Origin: Pirellulales bacterium
GTDB lineage: Bacteria; Planctomycetota; Planctomycetia; Pirellulales; Lacipirellulaceae
Reading direction: 5' to 3'
DNA: 64,000 nucleotides
NCBI GenBank assembly: GCA_022841705.1
Contig: JALHQZ010000003.1
Location: 124,001-188,000 of the forward strand
Under the pieces are notes generated by a model, which had not been told where the DNA came from, did not search any database, and was given only the letters and a program-made list of their open reading frames with translations. Position 1 is the stretch's first letter, and every line of letters begins with the position of its first letter. This document shows positions 17,970-26,566 of the stretch, piece by piece. The position numbers were made by a program, and so were the translations under genes.

Positions 17970-18998
17970 CTACGCTGCGTCGCGGTCGTCTTCGAACGAA
18001 CCGGTGACCTGCGCCGCTTTGCGGCCTTTGATGGCGCCGGCGGAAGCGAAATACTTTGGCTTGCCTTCGACCGCCACCACCAGCGGGGCGTGAATGTCCT
18101 TCTCGGTGGCGATGATGTCCCCCACGCGCAGTCCGATCAGGTCGGCCGTCGCAATTTTGGTGTCGGCCAGCTCAACCACCAACTGCACCACGGCGTTGGC
18201 GAGTCGATTGCCGATGGCGGCTTGCGTGTCCGCATTCGAGGTGCGCTTGCTGCTCGTGACCCAACTGTTGGCCGAAAGCTGCTGGCTAATGCGTTCGATG
18301 GCATTGAAGGGAATGCACAAATTGATCATGCCGCGCACTTCACCTAAGGTCAGCTCGAAGCTGATCAGAATCACCACTTCGTTCGGCGGGACGATCTGCA
18401 CGAGCTGCGGATTGCTTTCCACGCGATCAACGGAGAGCTCCAACTTCAGCACATTCTCCCACGCGTTCTGCATTTCCTTCAGGAACAGCTCCGTGATGCG
18501 GCCGACCAGCCGCAACTCGATCTCGGTCAGCGGCCGGCGCGCGGGAGGGCTGGGCGTGGAACCGCCGCCAAGTAAGCGATCAATGATCGGAAACAAGAGC
18601 GACGGGTTGATGTCGAGAATGATTTGCCCCTCCAGCGGCTTCGCATTGATGAGGTTGAAGCAGGTGGGATTCTCCAAACTGAAGACAAACTCGCTATAGG
18701 TCAACTGATCGACACTGGTGAGTTTCACTTCGACAATGCTGCGCAAGAGTGCGGAGAGCGCCGCCCCATAGTTGCGGCCAAAGCCTTCGTGCATCGTTTG
18801 CAGCGCGCGCATTTGCTCCTTGCCAACGCGCTCGGGCCGCTTGAAATCGTAGGGCGTTACCTTCTCGCGCGGCCGGGGGGGCGGGGCCATCGGCTCGTGC
18901 TGCGGAGAAAGCGTCACCGGCGCCGTTGGCGGCGGAGCCGCCGGATCCATCGCGGTAAGCAGGCTTTCTACTTCCGATTGGTTCAGGACATCGCTCAT
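17970..18998 (-). CDS. fliM: Flagellar motor switch protein FliM
   Basis: A C-ring protein that binds CheY-P and sets the direction of flagellar rotation. The 342-residue protein starts MSDVLNQSEVESLL, equal to the conserved CheY-binding N-terminal peptide. After a Pro-rich linker comes VTPYDFKRPERVGKEQMRALQ, then a middle domain with GRNYGAALSALLRSIVEV and GGGSTP, and a SpoA domain at the end (ATADLIGLRVGDIIATEKDIHAPLVV). The ATG at 18998 is preferred to a GTG nine bases upstream because GGAG lies eight bases before it. No other flagellar genes adjoin. Confidence 0.94.
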   Translation of the reverse strand: MSDVLNQSEVESLLTAMDPAAPPPTAPVTLSPQHEPMAPPPRPREKVTPYDFKRPERVGKEQMRALQTMHEGFGRNYGAALSALLRSIVEVKLTSVDQLTYSEFVFSLENPTCFNLINAKPLEGQIILDINPSLLFPIIDRLLGGGSTPSPPARRPLTEIELRLVGRITELFLKEMQNAWENVLKLELSVDRVESNPQLVQIVPPNEVVILISFELTLGEVRGMINLCIPFNAIERISQQLSANSWVTSSKRTSNADTQAAIGNRLANAVVQLVVELADTKIATADLIGLRVGDIIATEKDIHAPLVVAVEGKPKYFASAGAIKGRKAAQVTGSFEDDRDAA

Positions 18999-19037
18999 GG
19001 GCTGCACTCCGTTGTTGCCCGTAATTGGTCATTGCGG

Positions 19038-19073
19038 CTTGGTCATTGGTCACTCAAATACCCAATAACCAAG
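19038..19073. repeat. Short inverted repeat between fliM and proA
   Basis: Twelve-base arms CTTGGTCATTGG (19038-19049) and CCAATAACCAAG (19062-19073) pair with one mismatch across a 12-base loop. The left arm sits in a small tandem of GGTCATTG words (19027-19049). On the minus strand it lies 17 bases upstream of... the fliM-side of the proA stop, so it forms the 3' flank of proA. No T-run follows. Confidence 0.6.
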
Positions 19074-19089
19074 CCAAAACCACAAATGT

Positions 19090-20361
19090 TTACCTTCTGA
19101 TTTGCCCGGTCCCGTGGACCACGTATTTGTAAGTCGTCAGTTCTTCGATGCCGCAGGGCCCGCGAGCGTGGAACTTGTCCGTGCTGATGCCGATCTCGGC
19201 GCCCAAGCCGAACTCACCGCCATCGTTGAAGCGCGTGCTGGCGTTGATCATCACCGCGGCGCTGTCGATCTCCGCCGCAAACCGCTCGGCCGACGCCAAA
19301 TCGCTAGTGACAATCGCCTCGGTATGTTTGGAACTGTAGCGGTTGATGTGTTCAATTGCCGCCTCGAGCGTATCGACCACCACCGCCGAAATAATCGGCC
19401 CCAGATACTCCGTTCGGTAGTCCGCTTCACTTGCCGGCTGAGCGTCGCGCACCAACTGACAAACGTGCTGATCCCCCCGAATCTCAATCCCCTGCTTCTG
19501 AAGCGCCGCTCCAATCTTGGGCAAGAGCCGCTCTGCCGCCGCGCGATGCACCACCAGCGATTCGGCGGCGTTGCACACGCCCAGCCGATGACACTTGCTG
19601 TTAATGACAATTGCCTCGGCGACTTCAGCGTCGGCCGATTCATCGAGGTACACATGGCAGTTGCCATCGAAATGCTTGATGACCGGCATCGTCGCTTCAG
19701 CCGTCACGCGGCGGATGAGGCTTTCGCCGCCGCGCGGAATCGCCACGTCGATCAGCTCGCCTAACTTCAAAAACTCGCCCACGGCCGCGCGATCGGTGGT
19801 GCTTACCAACTGCACGGCGTCGGTGGGGATGCCGCACTCGCTCGCCACTTGGGCCAGGAGCGCGACAATCGCTTGACTGGAATGAATCGCTTCTTTGCCG
19901 CCCCGCAAGATGACCGCGTTCCCCCCTTTCACACAAATCGCCGCCGCGTCGGCGGTCACATTGGGGCGCGACTCGTAAATGAAGAACACCACGCCGAGCG
20001 GCGCCCGCACCTTGTCGATCCGCAGTCCATTCGGCCGAACAGTGGAACTGATAACAGCGCCAACCGGATCGGGCAGCGACGCAACTTGCTCCAGCCCGCT
20101 AGCAATCTCTTCCACGCGCGCGGGCGTGAGTTTGAGCCGATCAATCGCCGCCGGCGTTAATCCGTACCCGGGCGCCGCGGCTAGGTCCTGTTCGTTTGCG
20201 GTAAGTATTTTCGCCGTCTCGCTCCGCAGTAGCGCCGCCGACTTTTGCAGCCACGCGATCTTGGCCGCCCCCGTGGTAACCGCCAACTTGCGCGACGCCG
20301 CCTGAGCACGCTGAGCGACCGCCCGGCAATAGGCAGGAATGTCGGTGGTGGGGGCGGTCAT
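19090..20361 (-). CDS. proA: Gamma-glutamyl phosphate reductase
   Basis: Reduces glutamyl-5-phosphate to glutamate semialdehyde with NADPH in proline synthesis. The 423-residue protein has the aldehyde dehydrogenase fold: APLGVVFFIYESRPNVTADAAA at 120-141, KGGNAVILRGGKEA at 145-158, and catalytic Cys263 in HRLGVCNAAESLVV. The C-terminal FGLGAEIGISTDKFHARGPCGIEELTTYKYVV block is diagnostic. The start is MTAPTTDIPAYCRAVAQRAQ at 20361; the open frame upstream has no family match. proB is not adjacent. PutA, the catabolic counterpart, is at the far end of this window. Confidence 0.95.
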   Translation of the reverse strand: MTAPTTDIPAYCRAVAQRAQAASRKLAVTTGAAKIAWLQKSAALLRSETAKILTANEQDLAAAPGYGLTPAAIDRLKLTPARVEEIASGLEQVASLPDPVGAVISSTVRPNGLRIDKVRAPLGVVFFIYESRPNVTADAAAICVKGGNAVILRGGKEAIHSSQAIVALLAQVASECGIPTDAVQLVSTTDRAAVGEFLKLGELIDVAIPRGGESLIRRVTAEATMPVIKHFDGNCHVYLDESADAEVAEAIVINSKCHRLGVCNAAESLVVHRAAAERLLPKIGAALQKQGIEIRGDQHVCQLVRDAQPASEADYRTEYLGPIISAVVVDTLEAAIEHINRYSSKHTEAIVTSDLASAERFAAEIDSAAVMINASTRFNDGGEFGLGAEIGISTDKFHARGPCGIEELTTYKYVVHGTGQIRR

Positions 20362-20638
20362 AGCGCAGTTTGAAACAGAGTGGAGATCCCCGCAATTATC
20401 GCAGGCTGCCCAATTTGGAGCAACGCCGAAACGGCCGTCCGACTGTCCTTTCGGACGATCCACCTGACGACAATTCGGCTTCAGCACCCGTTTTGCCCGG
20501 TTGATCGTCCGCTTTCCGCTAGCACAGGAGCAAGCTCGCTGCCAGTTACAGACCGACAACTCGACTGCTGGCTCGCGCGAAAAACTGCGCCGGCGGTTCA
20601 ATGACGCCCTTCGGGAAGGAAAATCGGGTTGCTTGGAG

Positions 20639-21334
20639 CTACCGCTCGTCGCTCGAACCGCCACCGCCAAAGCGCAGCACCAGATAGAGCAGCGTGAGCA
20701 CCGCGGAGAGCGTGGCGGCCACATACGTCCAAGCGGCGGAGTTGAGCACACCGCTGACGTACTGCATGTCTTGCTGCGAGACAATGCGGTGTTCCAGCAG
20801 TTGCTTCTTGGCGCGGCTACTGGCGTCGAACTCGACAGGCAGGTTCACCAATTGGAAGAGCACGACGGCGCTGAACGCTAGGATACCGATGGGGATAAGA
20901 ATCCGCATCGAGGGGATCATGGCGCCGAACATGACCATGAGCATACTCGTCGAGCCGCCGAAATTTGCGAGCGGCACGGCGAGGTTGCGCACCACGAGTG
21001 GGGCGTAGCGGTACGCGTCTTGGAGGGCGTGGCCCGCTTCGTGCGCGGCGATGCCGACGGCCGCCATGTTGCGATGGCCGTAAACCCCTTCGCTCAGGCG
21101 CAAGACTTTGTGCTGCGGGTCGTAGTGGTCGGTCATTTGCCCAGCGATCGGTTCGATGGCGATCGCTTGCAGACCCGCCGAATCAAGCAAATGTCGCGCG
21201 GCTGCGGCGCCACTCAGCGGCGCCGGCACTTGCGATGCGACGGCGTAGTTGTGACGCACCCGGCCCTGCGCCCAAAAGGCGAGCAGCATGGCGGGAGCAA
21301 CGGCGATAAAATAGAGGGGGTCGAAACCGATCAT
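20639..21334 (-). CDS. Membrane zinc metallopeptidase, YugP family
   Basis: A 231-residue membrane protease of the YugP/Zn_peptidase_2 family. A first helix (FIAVAPAMLLAFWAQ) is followed by the zinc motif HEAGH at 98-102 in AAVGIAAHEAGHALQD, then two or three more helices (VMFGAMIPSMRILIPIGILAFSAVVLFQLV, and one near the end). LPVEFDASSRAKKQL is a conserved family block that could provide the third zinc ligand. The ATG at 21334 is chosen because the first helix begins there; the 26 residues upstream are translated repeat DNA. Confidence 0.9.
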   Translation of the reverse strand: MIGFDPLYFIAVAPAMLLAFWAQGRVRHNYAVASQVPAPLSGAAAARHLLDSAGLQAIAIEPIAGQMTDHYDPQHKVLRLSEGVYGHRNMAAVGIAAHEAGHALQDAYRYAPLVVRNLAVPLANFGGSTSMLMVMFGAMIPSMRILIPIGILAFSAVVLFQLVNLPVEFDASSRAKKQLLEHRIVSQQDMQYVSGVLNSAAWTYVAATLSAVLTLLYLVLRFGGGGSSDER

Positions 21335-21343
21335 TTTTCGTAA

Positions 21344-21433
21344 ACGCGTCTCTCCGAGACGCGAGAGTGGACTTTTGGTTGGTTGGCGGTGTTTCGTAGT
21401 AAAGTCGATCATTCGCGTCTCGCAGAGACGCGC
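21344..21433. repeat. Pair of palindromes between the YugP gene and the next gene
   Basis: Two hairpins share the stem CGCGTCTC/GAGACGCG, each with a 3-base loop (TCC in the first, at 21345-21363; GCA in the second, at 21414-21432). They are separated by about 50 bases that carry ACTTT and AAAGT near their edges. The word is repeated exactly, so the two units are copies of one another. Confidence 0.8.
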
Positions 21434-21462
21434 CTACTCTACGCAAACGTCGCGCCATTTGT

Positions 21463-21849
21463 TCAGATTGGCGGGGCCGGGGTTTCTGGCGCAGGCGCCT
21501 GCTGCGGAGCGGCCGCGCCTGGTCGCGGTTGGACCAACCCGGTTTGGATCATCCACTGTAACAGTTGCTGGAACGAACCGACAATCGGCTGGCCTTGCTG
21601 AAAGAGCCCGTCGGCGTTGACACTGTGCGCTTGCACGGCCCCCTGAACGCCGAGTTGGCTGCTGGCGCCGAGCAGTTGCAGGCGATTCTCTTCGATCACC
21701 GCCGCGGGTTGGCCGTTGCGATCGAGCACCATCAGTTGCTGGCACAGGATGCGGTCGCTGGAAGTCTGCTTGAGCATCTTATCGCGCAGCGCCGAACCGA
21801 GCGCCAAAAATAAGAGCGGATAAACGATCCAGCGTTCGCGTTCAGTCAT
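21463..21849 (-). CDS. Conserved planctomycete membrane-anchored protein, unknown function
   Basis: A 128-residue protein starting MTERERWIVYPLLFLALGSALRDK, which is a short basic start and one helix (about 8-22). A soluble part follows with LMVLDRNGQPAAVIEENRLQLLG and LGVQGAVQAHSVNADGLFQ, then a Pro/Ala-rich tail. I know of no domain assignment. The sequence reads like a single-pass protein with a small beta-rich outer domain. The ATG at 21849 is chosen because the upstream part of the open frame is translated repeat DNA. An inverted repeat lies on each side. Confidence 0.75.
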   Translation of the reverse strand: MTERERWIVYPLLFLALGSALRDKMLKQTSSDRILCQQLMVLDRNGQPAAVIEENRLQLLGASSQLGVQGAVQAHSVNADGLFQQGQPIVGSFQQLLQWMIQTGLVQPRPGAAAPQQAPAPETPAPPI

Positions 21850-21859
21850 GGGAGACGGG

Positions 21860-21945
21860 GTGAGAAAGGTTGAAAGGTGGAAAGGTGAAAAGGTGGAAAG
21901 GGGAAACTTTTCGACCCTTTCACCTTTCAACTCCCTCCGACTCAA
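21860..21945. repeat. Tandem and inverted GAAAGGTG-word repeat
   Basis: Five degenerate copies of an 8-base unit like GAAAGGTG run from about 21860 to 21900. They are followed, after a short spacer, by the reverse-complement words CCCTTTCACCTTTCAACTCC (about 21913-21932), so the array can fold back on itself. It fills the gap between the lipoprotein gene stop and the start of the downstream membrane protein gene. Confidence 0.75.
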
Positions 21946-22432
21946 AGAGGATGCGGCCGAATTGGGGGTCGGCGCCTTCTTCGCGGAGGGTGAATTGGGT
22001 GCGCTCCTCACTGGTGAAGCGCAGCTCGAAGCGGCGGCGGATGGGGTCGGCTTGGGGCTCTTCGGGGAGGGCGAGTTCGAGCGTGGCGCCGTTGGGGTCG
22101 GTGGCGACGATCCGCCAAGTTCCTTTTCGCTCGTCCGCGCCGCCCAGTGACATCTTCGCCGTGCCATCGCTGGCGAGGTCCATCGTGATTTCAAAATCGA
22201 ACTGTTCGAGGTCCGTCGGCGGCAACGGCATCGGCTTTTCGGCGGCCCCTTCGCCTTCGATTCCCGCCGCTTGCTGGAGGGCTACCAACCGGGCTTGCTC
22301 GCGCTCACCTCGCGCGGCGGACGTCTCCGGTTTGCCCCGCCACTTGCCGACGAGCGACGATTGAAGCGCGGCGTCGGAGCAACCGGTGAGAATGGTGATG
22401 GCGAGCAGGGTGATTATTCGGGTGGATTGCAT
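21920..22432 (-). CDS. Putative lipoprotein, unknown function
   Basis: A 170-residue protein beginning MQSTRIITLLAITILTGC, a lipoprotein signal with the lipobox LTGC at 15-18. The rest is soluble. It has a charged linker (about 30-65) and a beta-rich domain: EQFDFEITMDLASDGTAKMSL, KGTWRIVATDPNGATLEL, RRFELRFTSEERTQFTL. This pattern (SLVGKWRGKPE near the start, a 'KGTWRIV' strand later) resembles small lipocalin-like single-domain lipoproteins, but I assign no family. The start at 22432 is placed at the signal peptide. The 3' end overlaps the repeat at 21860-21945. Confidence 0.75.
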   Translation of the reverse strand: MQSTRIITLLAITILTGCSDAALQSSLVGKWRGKPETSAARGEREQARLVALQQAAGIEGEGAAEKPMPLPPTDLEQFDFEITMDLASDGTAKMSLGGADERKGTWRIVATDPNGATLELALPEEPQADPIRRRFELRFTSEERTQFTLREEGADPQFGRILFESEGVER

Positions 22433-22470
22433 CCCAACATTGTAATTGGCGAACGGCGCCACGGGCTATG

Positions 22471-22536
22471 GGAGGGCGACGCTCCGCGGAGCCAGTCCGT
22501 CCGCTCCAATCCGGGCTCCGCGGAGCGTCGCCCTCC
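22471..22536. repeat. Perfect 23-bp inverted repeat before the HerA-like gene stop
   Basis: Arms 22471-22493 and 22514-22536 are exact reverse complements over 23 bases with a 20-base loop. Each arm contains GGAGGGCGACGCTCCGCGG, or its complement, so the arm itself includes the smaller palindrome CTCCGCGGAG. The right arm ends two bases before the stop codon of the HerA-like gene on the minus strand. No T-run follows, so it is not a classical terminator. Confidence 0.9.
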
Positions 22537-22538
22537 TG

Positions 22539-24929
22539 TTACCACACGGGGAGTTCTTTGCCGTCATTCACGCGGTAGGGGAGCCACGCGAGGAGGAGCG
22601 TATCGACATCGATGTCGGCTTTGCGTGGGGGGATGGCGACTTCGTCGATCACCGCGGTGGCGGGGCTTAGTTCGCGTTCGGCGTCAGTCAATTGGTTGGT
22701 CAGTTGTTCTTCCAAAATTTTGAGTTGCTCTTCGGCGTCACCGAGTTGCACTTTCAACGTTCCGCCGCGGCCGCTCATCGCTTCGCGGGCTGCCGTAGCG
22801 CTCGAAGTCATGCGGCGTGAAGTGGCGCCGCCACGGACCATGCTAAAGACCAGATCTAACACTCGGTAGGCGACGTTAGCGATCCGCGCCCAGAATTTCG
22901 ATTCTTCATTGGCGACCGCTTCACGCTTCTTGCGAACCTGCTCTTCAGCTGTTTTCAATTTGCTCGCGAACTTCGTGCGAATCTCGTCCCGCTTCTCTTC
23001 CAGCCGCTTGCGGCTTAGCGGCGCGAGCCGTTCGAGGAACGCCTCGCGCGTTTCACTGCCATCCGACTCCGCCTCGAGCGCTTCGCACCGCCACACGGTC
23101 AGCCGCTGTTGCTGATACAAATAGTCTTCCAACTCACGCCGAAAGCCCTTGTAGTTCTTCTCGTTCGCAAGTTCTGCCGGCAGCGGGGCATGTTCGCAGT
23201 CGTACTCGGATTGGTCCTCGGTCAGCGGCGCTTCGCGGTAAACAAGTGAGCCGTCCCATAAGCCGTCCGGCAGCTCCTCATTAAAGCCCTTCACGACAAA
23301 CACCTCTTGCCACACATCGACGGCTCCCTTCACGAAGTGCAGCTTGGCGGCGCCCAATAGCGCGGGGCGGTAGAGCAACTGCGTATCGCGCGGCAGTCGT
23401 TCGCTCACCTGCAAATACTGCTGCTCGATGCTCGTCGGTAACACCACACTCTGCGTTGCCGCTTGCGGCTTAGCCCTTTCCGCGCTCTTGTTGTCATCCA
23501 TCGGCGCGAAACTCCCCCGCACCGGATCCATCAACGTTTGAATCTGTGAGCGGGTGAGCGGCCCGCGCAGATAACTCATCGCCCAGCGCGTGTGAAACAC
23601 CTGCGGCGTGTTGAGATGGACGTTGTTCATTAGGAACACGCGGTTGCCGAGGCCCGCGAGGGTCGCCTGCATCTCTTGCTTGTTGAACGTGGACCCCGCT
23701 TGCGCCGAGGCGCCTTCGAGGCCTTCCATAACGCGCAGTTTGTCGCGCTCCGTTTGCAGCCGGCCGAGGAACCACGTGCCGGCATTGGAAAGACCTTTGT
23801 AGTCCAGGTCCACGGGGTTCTGCGTCGCCAGCACGCAGCCGAGGCCGAACGCGCGGGCCTGCTTAAGCAGCGTGAGCATCGGCTCTTTCGACGGCGGGTT
23901 GGCGGTCGGCGGGAAGTAGCCGAAGACCTCGTCCATGTAGAGAATCGCCCGCAGGTTGCTGGTGCCGGGCTGCGTGCGAATCCACGCCAACACTTCGCTC
24001 AGCAAAATGGTGACGAAGAACATCCGCTGCGCATCGTCGAGGTGCGAAATCGAAATGATCGACAGCCGCGGTTTGCCTTCGGGGCTGTACAAAAGCTGAT
24101 GCACATCGAGCGGCGCCCCCTGCATCCACCCCGCAAAACTAGGCGAGGCGAGCAGGTTGTTCAGGTCCATCGCCAGCTTGGTGCGTTCCTTCGCCGGATA
24201 GAACGTTTCAACATCCATCACGCCGACGCTGGTGAACGGCGGCGATTGAATCTCGCGAATGAGTTCCGCCACCGTTAAGTCTTGACCCTTCTGCCACGCC
24301 GCATCGAGCACGTTCGACAGAAAAATATGCTCGCGACTGCGAACTGGATCGGCGTCGATCCCCAACAGCCCCAAGAGGCCCGACACGCTCGACGACACTC
24401 GGCTGCGGTAGATGTCTCCATCATTGCGCACCGCTTCCGGCGGCGCGCTGAAACTCTTCAGCACGGTGAGCGGGATGCCGGCGCTTGAGCCCGGCGTGAA
24501 GATCAGCCGCTCGACTTTGCTGTTGTACTCCGTGATGCGCTCCGGCCCCTGGTCCCACTTCGCGAGCCCTTGCTTCCACTGCTCCGCGGTTTGGGCGGCG
24601 TAATCCTCAGGTGAAACCCCTTTGCGGGCCGCTTCGCTTTCATCGATCCACGGCCGGAAGTCGCTCGGCGCAAGATTCGGAAACGTCAGCAGCAAATTGC
24701 CGAGATCACCCTTCGGATCAATCGCAATCGCCGGCACGCCATCGAGTGCAGCCTCCTCGAGCAGCGACAAACAGAGCCCCGTCTTGCCGCTGCCGGTCAT
24801 CCCCACGCACACCGCATGGGTGGTCAGCTGCTTACTTTCGTACAGCAACGCCTCGGCCGCCGTGAAACCCGTCGCCAGATCGTGCTTGCGACCAAGGTAA
24901 AAGGACGAGTTGGAATTGAGGTCGGGCAT
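22539..24929 (-). CDS. HerA/FtsK-superfamily ATPase with C-terminal coiled coil
   Basis: A 796-residue ATP-binding protein. Walker A is GMTGSGKT at 43-50 in LTTHAVCVGMTGSGKTGL. Walker B is LRAILYMDEVFGYFP at about 330-345, followed by LLKQARAFGLGCVLATQNPVDLDYKGLSNAGTWFLGRLQ, the sensor/arginine region of HerA-like helicase C-terminal domains. From about 590 there is a charged coiled-coil region (SRKRLEEKRDEIRTKFASKLKTAEEQ) and a second one near the end. It could pump DNA or act on another substrate; no HerA partner nuclease (NurA) is adjacent. The start at 24929 is set by the family-like N-terminus. Confidence 0.85.
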   Translation of the reverse strand: MPDLNSNSSFYLGRKHDLATGFTAAEALLYESKQLTTHAVCVGMTGSGKTGLCLSLLEEAALDGVPAIAIDPKGDLGNLLLTFPNLAPSDFRPWIDESEAARKGVSPEDYAAQTAEQWKQGLAKWDQGPERITEYNSKVERLIFTPGSSAGIPLTVLKSFSAPPEAVRNDGDIYRSRVSSSVSGLLGLLGIDADPVRSREHIFLSNVLDAAWQKGQDLTVAELIREIQSPPFTSVGVMDVETFYPAKERTKLAMDLNNLLASPSFAGWMQGAPLDVHQLLYSPEGKPRLSIISISHLDDAQRMFFVTILLSEVLAWIRTQPGTSNLRAILYMDEVFGYFPPTANPPSKEPMLTLLKQARAFGLGCVLATQNPVDLDYKGLSNAGTWFLGRLQTERDKLRVMEGLEGASAQAGSTFNKQEMQATLAGLGNRVFLMNNVHLNTPQVFHTRWAMSYLRGPLTRSQIQTLMDPVRGSFAPMDDNKSAERAKPQAATQSVVLPTSIEQQYLQVSERLPRDTQLLYRPALLGAAKLHFVKGAVDVWQEVFVVKGFNEELPDGLWDGSLVYREAPLTEDQSEYDCEHAPLPAELANEKNYKGFRRELEDYLYQQQRLTVWRCEALEAESDGSETREAFLERLAPLSRKRLEEKRDEIRTKFASKLKTAEEQVRKKREAVANEESKFWARIANVAYRVLDLVFSMVRGGATSRRMTSSATAAREAMSGRGGTLKVQLGDAEEQLKILEEQLTNQLTDAERELSPATAVIDEVAIPPRKADIDVDTLLLAWLPYRVNDGKELPVW

Positions 24930-25376
24930 GAAGGGTGGCGGTGGCAAGCGGCGTGGCCGCCGCACTCCCAGCGCCGACCCGAGAGGGAAGTATACGCGAA
25001 GTGGGCAAAATCGATAAGAGAAATTGACCGGCCCCCGAACGAGCAGGTGGCCTGATAGTCGATCGCCCAAAAGGCTCAGGGATTTTCCGGTAGCACTGTT
25101 TCGACTGTCAGCTGACCATCCTGCTGGCATGCTGGTCGAGCCTCCGATTGGCAGGATGAGTGGTCTGCGTTGAGCGGTGAATCTTTTCCCTCGGTTCGGG
25201 TGGTTCCGATTGGGAAGATTTTAACGACCAGGGCAAAGTTGAGCCCTGGGGAGTCCGATGATACCGGATGTATCGGTTATGCCGGTTGCGCTGGGCTATG
25301 GCGTGCTGGCAAGTCGAGTCCTCGATTTGGCCTCGGCACAGCGAAGTCACCTGAAAACTGGTGGGTAGTAGTGGCA
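24930..25376. other. Intergenic region, divergent HerA-like and export genes
   Basis: The 447 bases between two divergent genes hold no convincing gene. A 7-bp hairpin CCAGGGC/GCCCTGG lies at 25228-25249. The words GGCAAAG and CGGTAGC occur here, but the conserved architecture of a cyclic di-GMP riboswitch is not met. Promoters for both flanking genes must lie here; none was recognised. Confidence 0.5.
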
Positions 25377-26429
25377 ATGGAAAGCATCCGCACGCGGCGA
25401 CTATCGAGTTGGAGCGGGCTCGTGGCGTTCGTCCTGGCGACGGGCTGCACGGGGTTCATGGCCCCACGCGATCCGTACCCGGCGAATCCGGCCGATCCCC
25501 CACCCTCCAGCAGCGTGCCGCGCGAGCTGGAGATGGTCACACTTCCGCCGTACGTGATTGAGCCGCCAGATATTTTGATTATCAACGCGGTGAAGATCGT
25601 TCCCAAACCACCTCACAAGATCGAACCGTTCGACGGCTTACTCATCCGCGTGATCGGCGCCCTACCCGATCAGCCGATCGCCGATGCTTTCTCGGTGGAC
25701 CCCGAAGGCCAGGTCGACCTGGGGCCCACCTACGGCAAAGTCACGGTTGCGAACTTGACCACCGATGAAGCCCAAGACGCCATTCGCAAACACCTGTCGC
25801 GGATTCTTGAGGAACCCGAGGTGAGTGTTTCGCTCGCCTTCTCCGCCGGAGCGCAACAGATTGTGGGCGAGCACTTGGTGGCGATGGATGGCCGCGTGAA
25901 TTTGGGCACTTATGGCTCCGTGTACGTTGCCGGTCTAACAATCGAACAAGCCAAGGCCGCTGTGGAGCTGAAACTTTCGGACTATCTACAAGACCCTGAA
26001 GTGGTGGTTGATGTCTTCGCGTACAACAGCAAGAAATACTACATCATCACCCAAGGGGGCGGATTCGGCGACAATCTGTTGCAGCAACCGATCACCGGCA
26101 ATGAAACTGTGCTCGACGCGCTGGCGGCACTCGGCGGGGTGAGCCAAGTTTCGAGCACGAAGATGTGGATCGCCCGCCCAGCCCCGAATGGCGTCGGTTG
26201 CGAGCAGATTCTGCCTGTCAATTACGAAGAAATTACCCGCGGCGCCTCGACGGCGACCAATTATCAGTTGATGCCGGGCGACCGGTTGTTCATTGCCGAA
26301 GACCCGATGACCCGGTTCGACGCGGTGGTCACCAAGTTCACACGACCGTTTGAGCGGCTGTTCGGCTTCGTATCGCTCGGCACCGCGATGCTCAACCGGA
26401 TCACACGGTTCGGATTGCAAACGTTCTAA
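25377..26429 (+). CDS. Polysaccharide export lipoprotein (Wza-like)
   Basis: A 350-residue outer-membrane export protein. The lipoprotein signal ends at ATGC (Cys24). It has a Poly_export-type domain (YVIEPPDILIINAVKIVPKPPHKIEPFDGLLIRVIG; DAFSVDPEGQVDLGPTYGKVTVANLTTDEAQDAI; PEVSVSLAF) and an SLBB-like stretch (QIVGEHLVAMDGRVNLGTYGSVYVAGLTIEQAKAAVE; PEVVVDVFAYNSKKYYIITQGGG). It would form part of an envelope-spanning exopolysaccharide exporter. The start is the ATG before MESIRTRRLSS. The next genes (Pro-rich protein, EpsI-like) follow on the same strand, so an EPS/exosortase locus is likely. Confidence 0.9.
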   Translation: MESIRTRRLSSWSGLVAFVLATGCTGFMAPRDPYPANPADPPPSSSVPRELEMVTLPPYVIEPPDILIINAVKIVPKPPHKIEPFDGLLIRVIGALPDQPIADAFSVDPEGQVDLGPTYGKVTVANLTTDEAQDAIRKHLSRILEEPEVSVSLAFSAGAQQIVGEHLVAMDGRVNLGTYGSVYVAGLTIEQAKAAVELKLSDYLQDPEVVVDVFAYNSKKYYIITQGGGFGDNLLQQPITGNETVLDALAALGGVSQVSSTKMWIARPAPNGVGCEQILPVNYEEITRGASTATNYQLMPGDRLFIAEDPMTRFDAVVTKFTRPFERLFGFVSLGTAMLNRITRFGLQTF

Positions 26430-26437
26430 CAGCGTAA

Positions 26438-26540
26438 CGTAGCCGTGGCCTCCGGGGCCGAGCGTATGAGAGAGAAGCTTGGCCTCCTAGGCTGAGCGTG
26501 AAAGAGAAATGGATCGCTCGGCCTGGGAGGCCAAGCTACG
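26438..26540. repeat. Three-unit repeat with one inverted copy between export gene and next gene
   Basis: Three copies of a roughly 25-base unit related to GCTTGGCCTCCTAGGCCGAGC are present: direct at 26438-26463 and at 26476-26498, and inverted at 26516-26540. The outermost copies pair as an imperfect hairpin. The same unit occurs as a single palindrome at 53468-53490. It fills the gap between the export lipoprotein stop and the next gene. Confidence 0.85.
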
Positions 26541-26566
26541 CGACTGATTGGGGGGAAGAACCACAC

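Noticed and set aside
20362..20784. A longer proA reaching 20784
   Set aside because: The extra 141 residues have no match to the family, which begins at about the ATG at 20361.
25080..25260. Possible cyclic di-GMP riboswitch upstream of the polysaccharide export gene
   Set aside because: The words GGCAAAG and CGGTAGC occur, but the order and pairing of the conserved GEMM core (GCAAA...CGCAAAG...GGUAG) are not met. A covariance-model search would be decisive.
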